From the NCBI GenBank assembly GCA_934725285.1, contig CAKVBK010000103.1, positions 1-5,718 of the forward strand: a DNA stretch of 5,718 nucleotides, given 5' to 3'. The notes beneath the pieces were generated by a model. That model searched no databases, was not told the DNA's origin, and saw only the letters and a list, made by a program, of their open reading frames with translations. This document shows, one piece after another, positions 4,635-5,718 of the stretch. This DNA is from an uncultured Bacteroidales bacterium. GTDB lineage: Bacteria > Bacteroidota > Bacteroidia > Bacteroidales > UBA932. Within the stretch, counting starts at the first letter, position 1; every line of letters begins with the position of its first letter. The translations under genes and the position numbers were made by a program.

Positions 4635-5718
4635 ATGAAGCGTTTAATCTATCTTGTCTCTTGTCTTTCCGCGCTGACATGCATTTTCCCTGCTTGTCAT
4701 GAGAAAGAATCCGCAACCACATCCAATCCTGCCGCCTTTCTTAAGAACGACGAGCAGAAGACCATGGTCTCAACATTGAAGAATATGGCGGACGGGCATC
4801 TATATTCAGTGAAATACAGTGCGGATTATCTAATGGATGAAATCATGGAGAGCGGTGGGGCAAGTTCCAGCGCTCAACTTTTAGGAAAAGTAATACCTCG
4901 CCTGACCACAGTTTCGTTAACCAAGGCCGGTGAGGGTATGGATTACGGATGCAGCGCTTTCTGCGTCAAATCTCCCGAAGGGGACGTTTTGGTGGGACGC
5001 AACTTTGATTATCGTTTTGTGTCGTCTACAAATATGCTGGTGCACAATGTCACAAAAGGTGTGCGTGAATCCATCTGCATCTCGGCCCTGCCTTTCCTGG
5101 ACAAAGATGTCTATGTGGCCGGTTCGTTGTCGGACGGGAAAACGGACCTGTCAGTGCCTGTGACCGCTTCAATCTACTGCTGCCTGGATGGAATGAATGA
5201 CGCTGGACTGTTCATAGGTGTCCTGTCACTGCGTGGTACAGGAGGTGCCGTACAACATGACAAGACGAAGAGCGACATCGTCCCGACTCTGGCCATCAGA
5301 TTGGCTTTGGATGGTTGTGCCAGCGTTGACGAGGCCGTGGATGTCTTCAGAACTCACAATTTTTTCGCTGACGGCGACAATTCGGATTCGAACTATCATT
5401 TCCTGATAGCTGACGCAAGCGGAAAGAGTGTAGTCGTTGAATATTACCGGCCCGGAGAAGTGCCTCCGTTGAGCGATCCGGCCGCGAAGGATTGGACGAT
5501 GAATATACTTGACACCGATCATGTCACCAACTTCTATCTGTCCGATGGCTGGCAGAAAGTCGGCGGAGGAAGAGAGCGCTACGACAAACTCCACGAGACA
5601 CTGGAGAAGAAAAAACGTGTGATGACAGAGGATGAGTGCATGTCTCTGCTTGATGACGTGCACACGGACTTGAATTCCGAAGGAGGTGACATCACAAGCA
5701 ACACGCAATGGTCTGTTG
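4635..5718 (+). CDS. Linear amide C-N hydrolase, choloylglycine hydrolase family (Ntn-hydrolase), probable lipoprotein, 3' end cut by window
   Basis: 361 residues are visible with an open frame to the window edge; the ending TQWSV resembles the last strand of this family, so perhaps 30 residues are missing. Residues 1-20 form a signal peptide and FPAC (18-21) a plausible lipobox, followed by charged HEKE, suggesting a lipoprotein outside the cytoplasm. The catalytic core begins at GCSAF (105-109). C106, R122 and D125 reproduce exactly the spacing of Cys2, Arg18 and Asp21 of bile salt hydrolases. DGMNDAGL (185-192) supplies the Asn82-like N188, TNF (298-300) probably the Asn175-like residue, and R313 or R315 the Arg228-like one. 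The enzyme should hydrolyse a linear C-N amide bond. Conjugated bile acids, N-acyl amino compounds and penicillin V are known family substrates, and the choice is open here. About 85 residues separate the signal peptide from C106, so the nucleophile must be freed by cleavage at G105-C106, as in acid ceramidase-like and isopenicillin N acyltransferase relatives. Probably controlled by the AraC-type regulator upstream. Confidence 0.9.
   Translation, partial: MKRLIYLVSCLSALTCIFPACHEKESATTSNPAAFLKNDEQKTMVSTLKNMADGHLYSVKYSADYLMDEIMESGGASSSAQLLGKVIPRLTTVSLTKAGEGMDYGCSAFCVKSPEGDVLVGRNFDYRFVSSTNMLVHNVTKGVRESICISALPFLDKDVYVAGSLSDGKTDLSVPVTASIYCCLDGMNDAGLFIGVLSLRGTGGAVQHDKTKSDIVPTLAIRLALDGCASVDEAVDVFRTHNFFADGDNSDSNYHFLIADASGKSVVVEYYRPGEVPPLSDPAAKDWTMNILDTDHVTNFYLSDGWQKVGGGRERYDKLHETLEKKKRVMTEDECMSLLDDVHTDLNSEGGDITSNTQWSV

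Noticed and set aside
4930..5406. Two short plus-strand frames (77 and 62 codons) inside the hydrolase
   Set aside because: Out of frame with the continuous hydrolase reading, which is open from 4635 to the window end with family motifs; they do not indicate a frameshift.
5226..5708. Minus-strand open frame of 160 codons opposite the hydrolase
   Set aside because: Antisense to a frame with catalytic residues at exact family spacing; no motif of its own.

Overview
The window looks like chromosomal DNA of a member of the Bacteroidota, most likely a gut-type Bacteroidales. This is inferred from three things. The promoters have the Bacteroidota form (TTG about 33 bases and TAnnTTTG about 7 bases before the start of transcription). 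The starts lack Shine-Dalgarno sequences and have A-rich leaders. The gene types also fit: a membrane-embedded AraC-type regulator and a lipoprotein-type choloylglycine hydrolase homologue. No rRNA, tRNA, CRISPR array, transposase or phage gene was seen.

Layout. Positions 1-23 form a perfect hairpin, followed by a short gene-free stretch to 121 that contains a promoter/leader-like block. Positions 122-3082 on the minus strand hold one large gene for a single-chain restriction-modification enzyme of the MmeI (type IIL) family. It has an N-terminal PD-(D/E)XK nuclease domain, a helical spacer, a gamma-class amino-methyltransferase and a target-recognition/C-terminal region. Positions 3083-3355 are a divergent intergenic region with a well-formed minus-strand promoter, a 25-bp dyad, a 70-bp near-perfect palindrome and a weaker plus-strand promoter candidate. 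Positions 3356-4477 on the plus strand encode a seven-helix membrane protein with a C-terminal AraC-type DNA-binding domain. Positions 4478-4634 are a regulatory gap. From 4635 to the window end lies a 3'-truncated gene for an exported, probably lipid-anchored Ntn-hydrolase of the choloylglycine hydrolase / linear amide C-N hydrolase family.

How the parts may work together. The restriction-modification enzyme is a self-contained defence gene with its own promoter, unrelated in function to the other two. The regulator and hydrolase look like a pair. Four copies of a TTCGACAAA-like word, spaced 19, 22 and 19 bases, begin inside the last codons of the regulator gene. They end about 40 bases before a TATTTTTG box that has no TTG at the usual upstream spacing. 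This is the layout expected of an activator-dependent promoter, so the simplest reading is that the membrane regulator senses a signal at the envelope and switches on the neighbouring amidase. That reading is inference. The amidase substrate (conjugated bile acids, N-acyl amino compounds, beta-lactams or others) cannot be told from the sequence.

Nothing here is clearly an undescribed system. The most unusual material is the non-coding architecture: the phased repeats, the 70-bp palindrome with a related sequence in the hydrolase leader, and a leader-like block at the left edge resembling the hydrolase promoter region.
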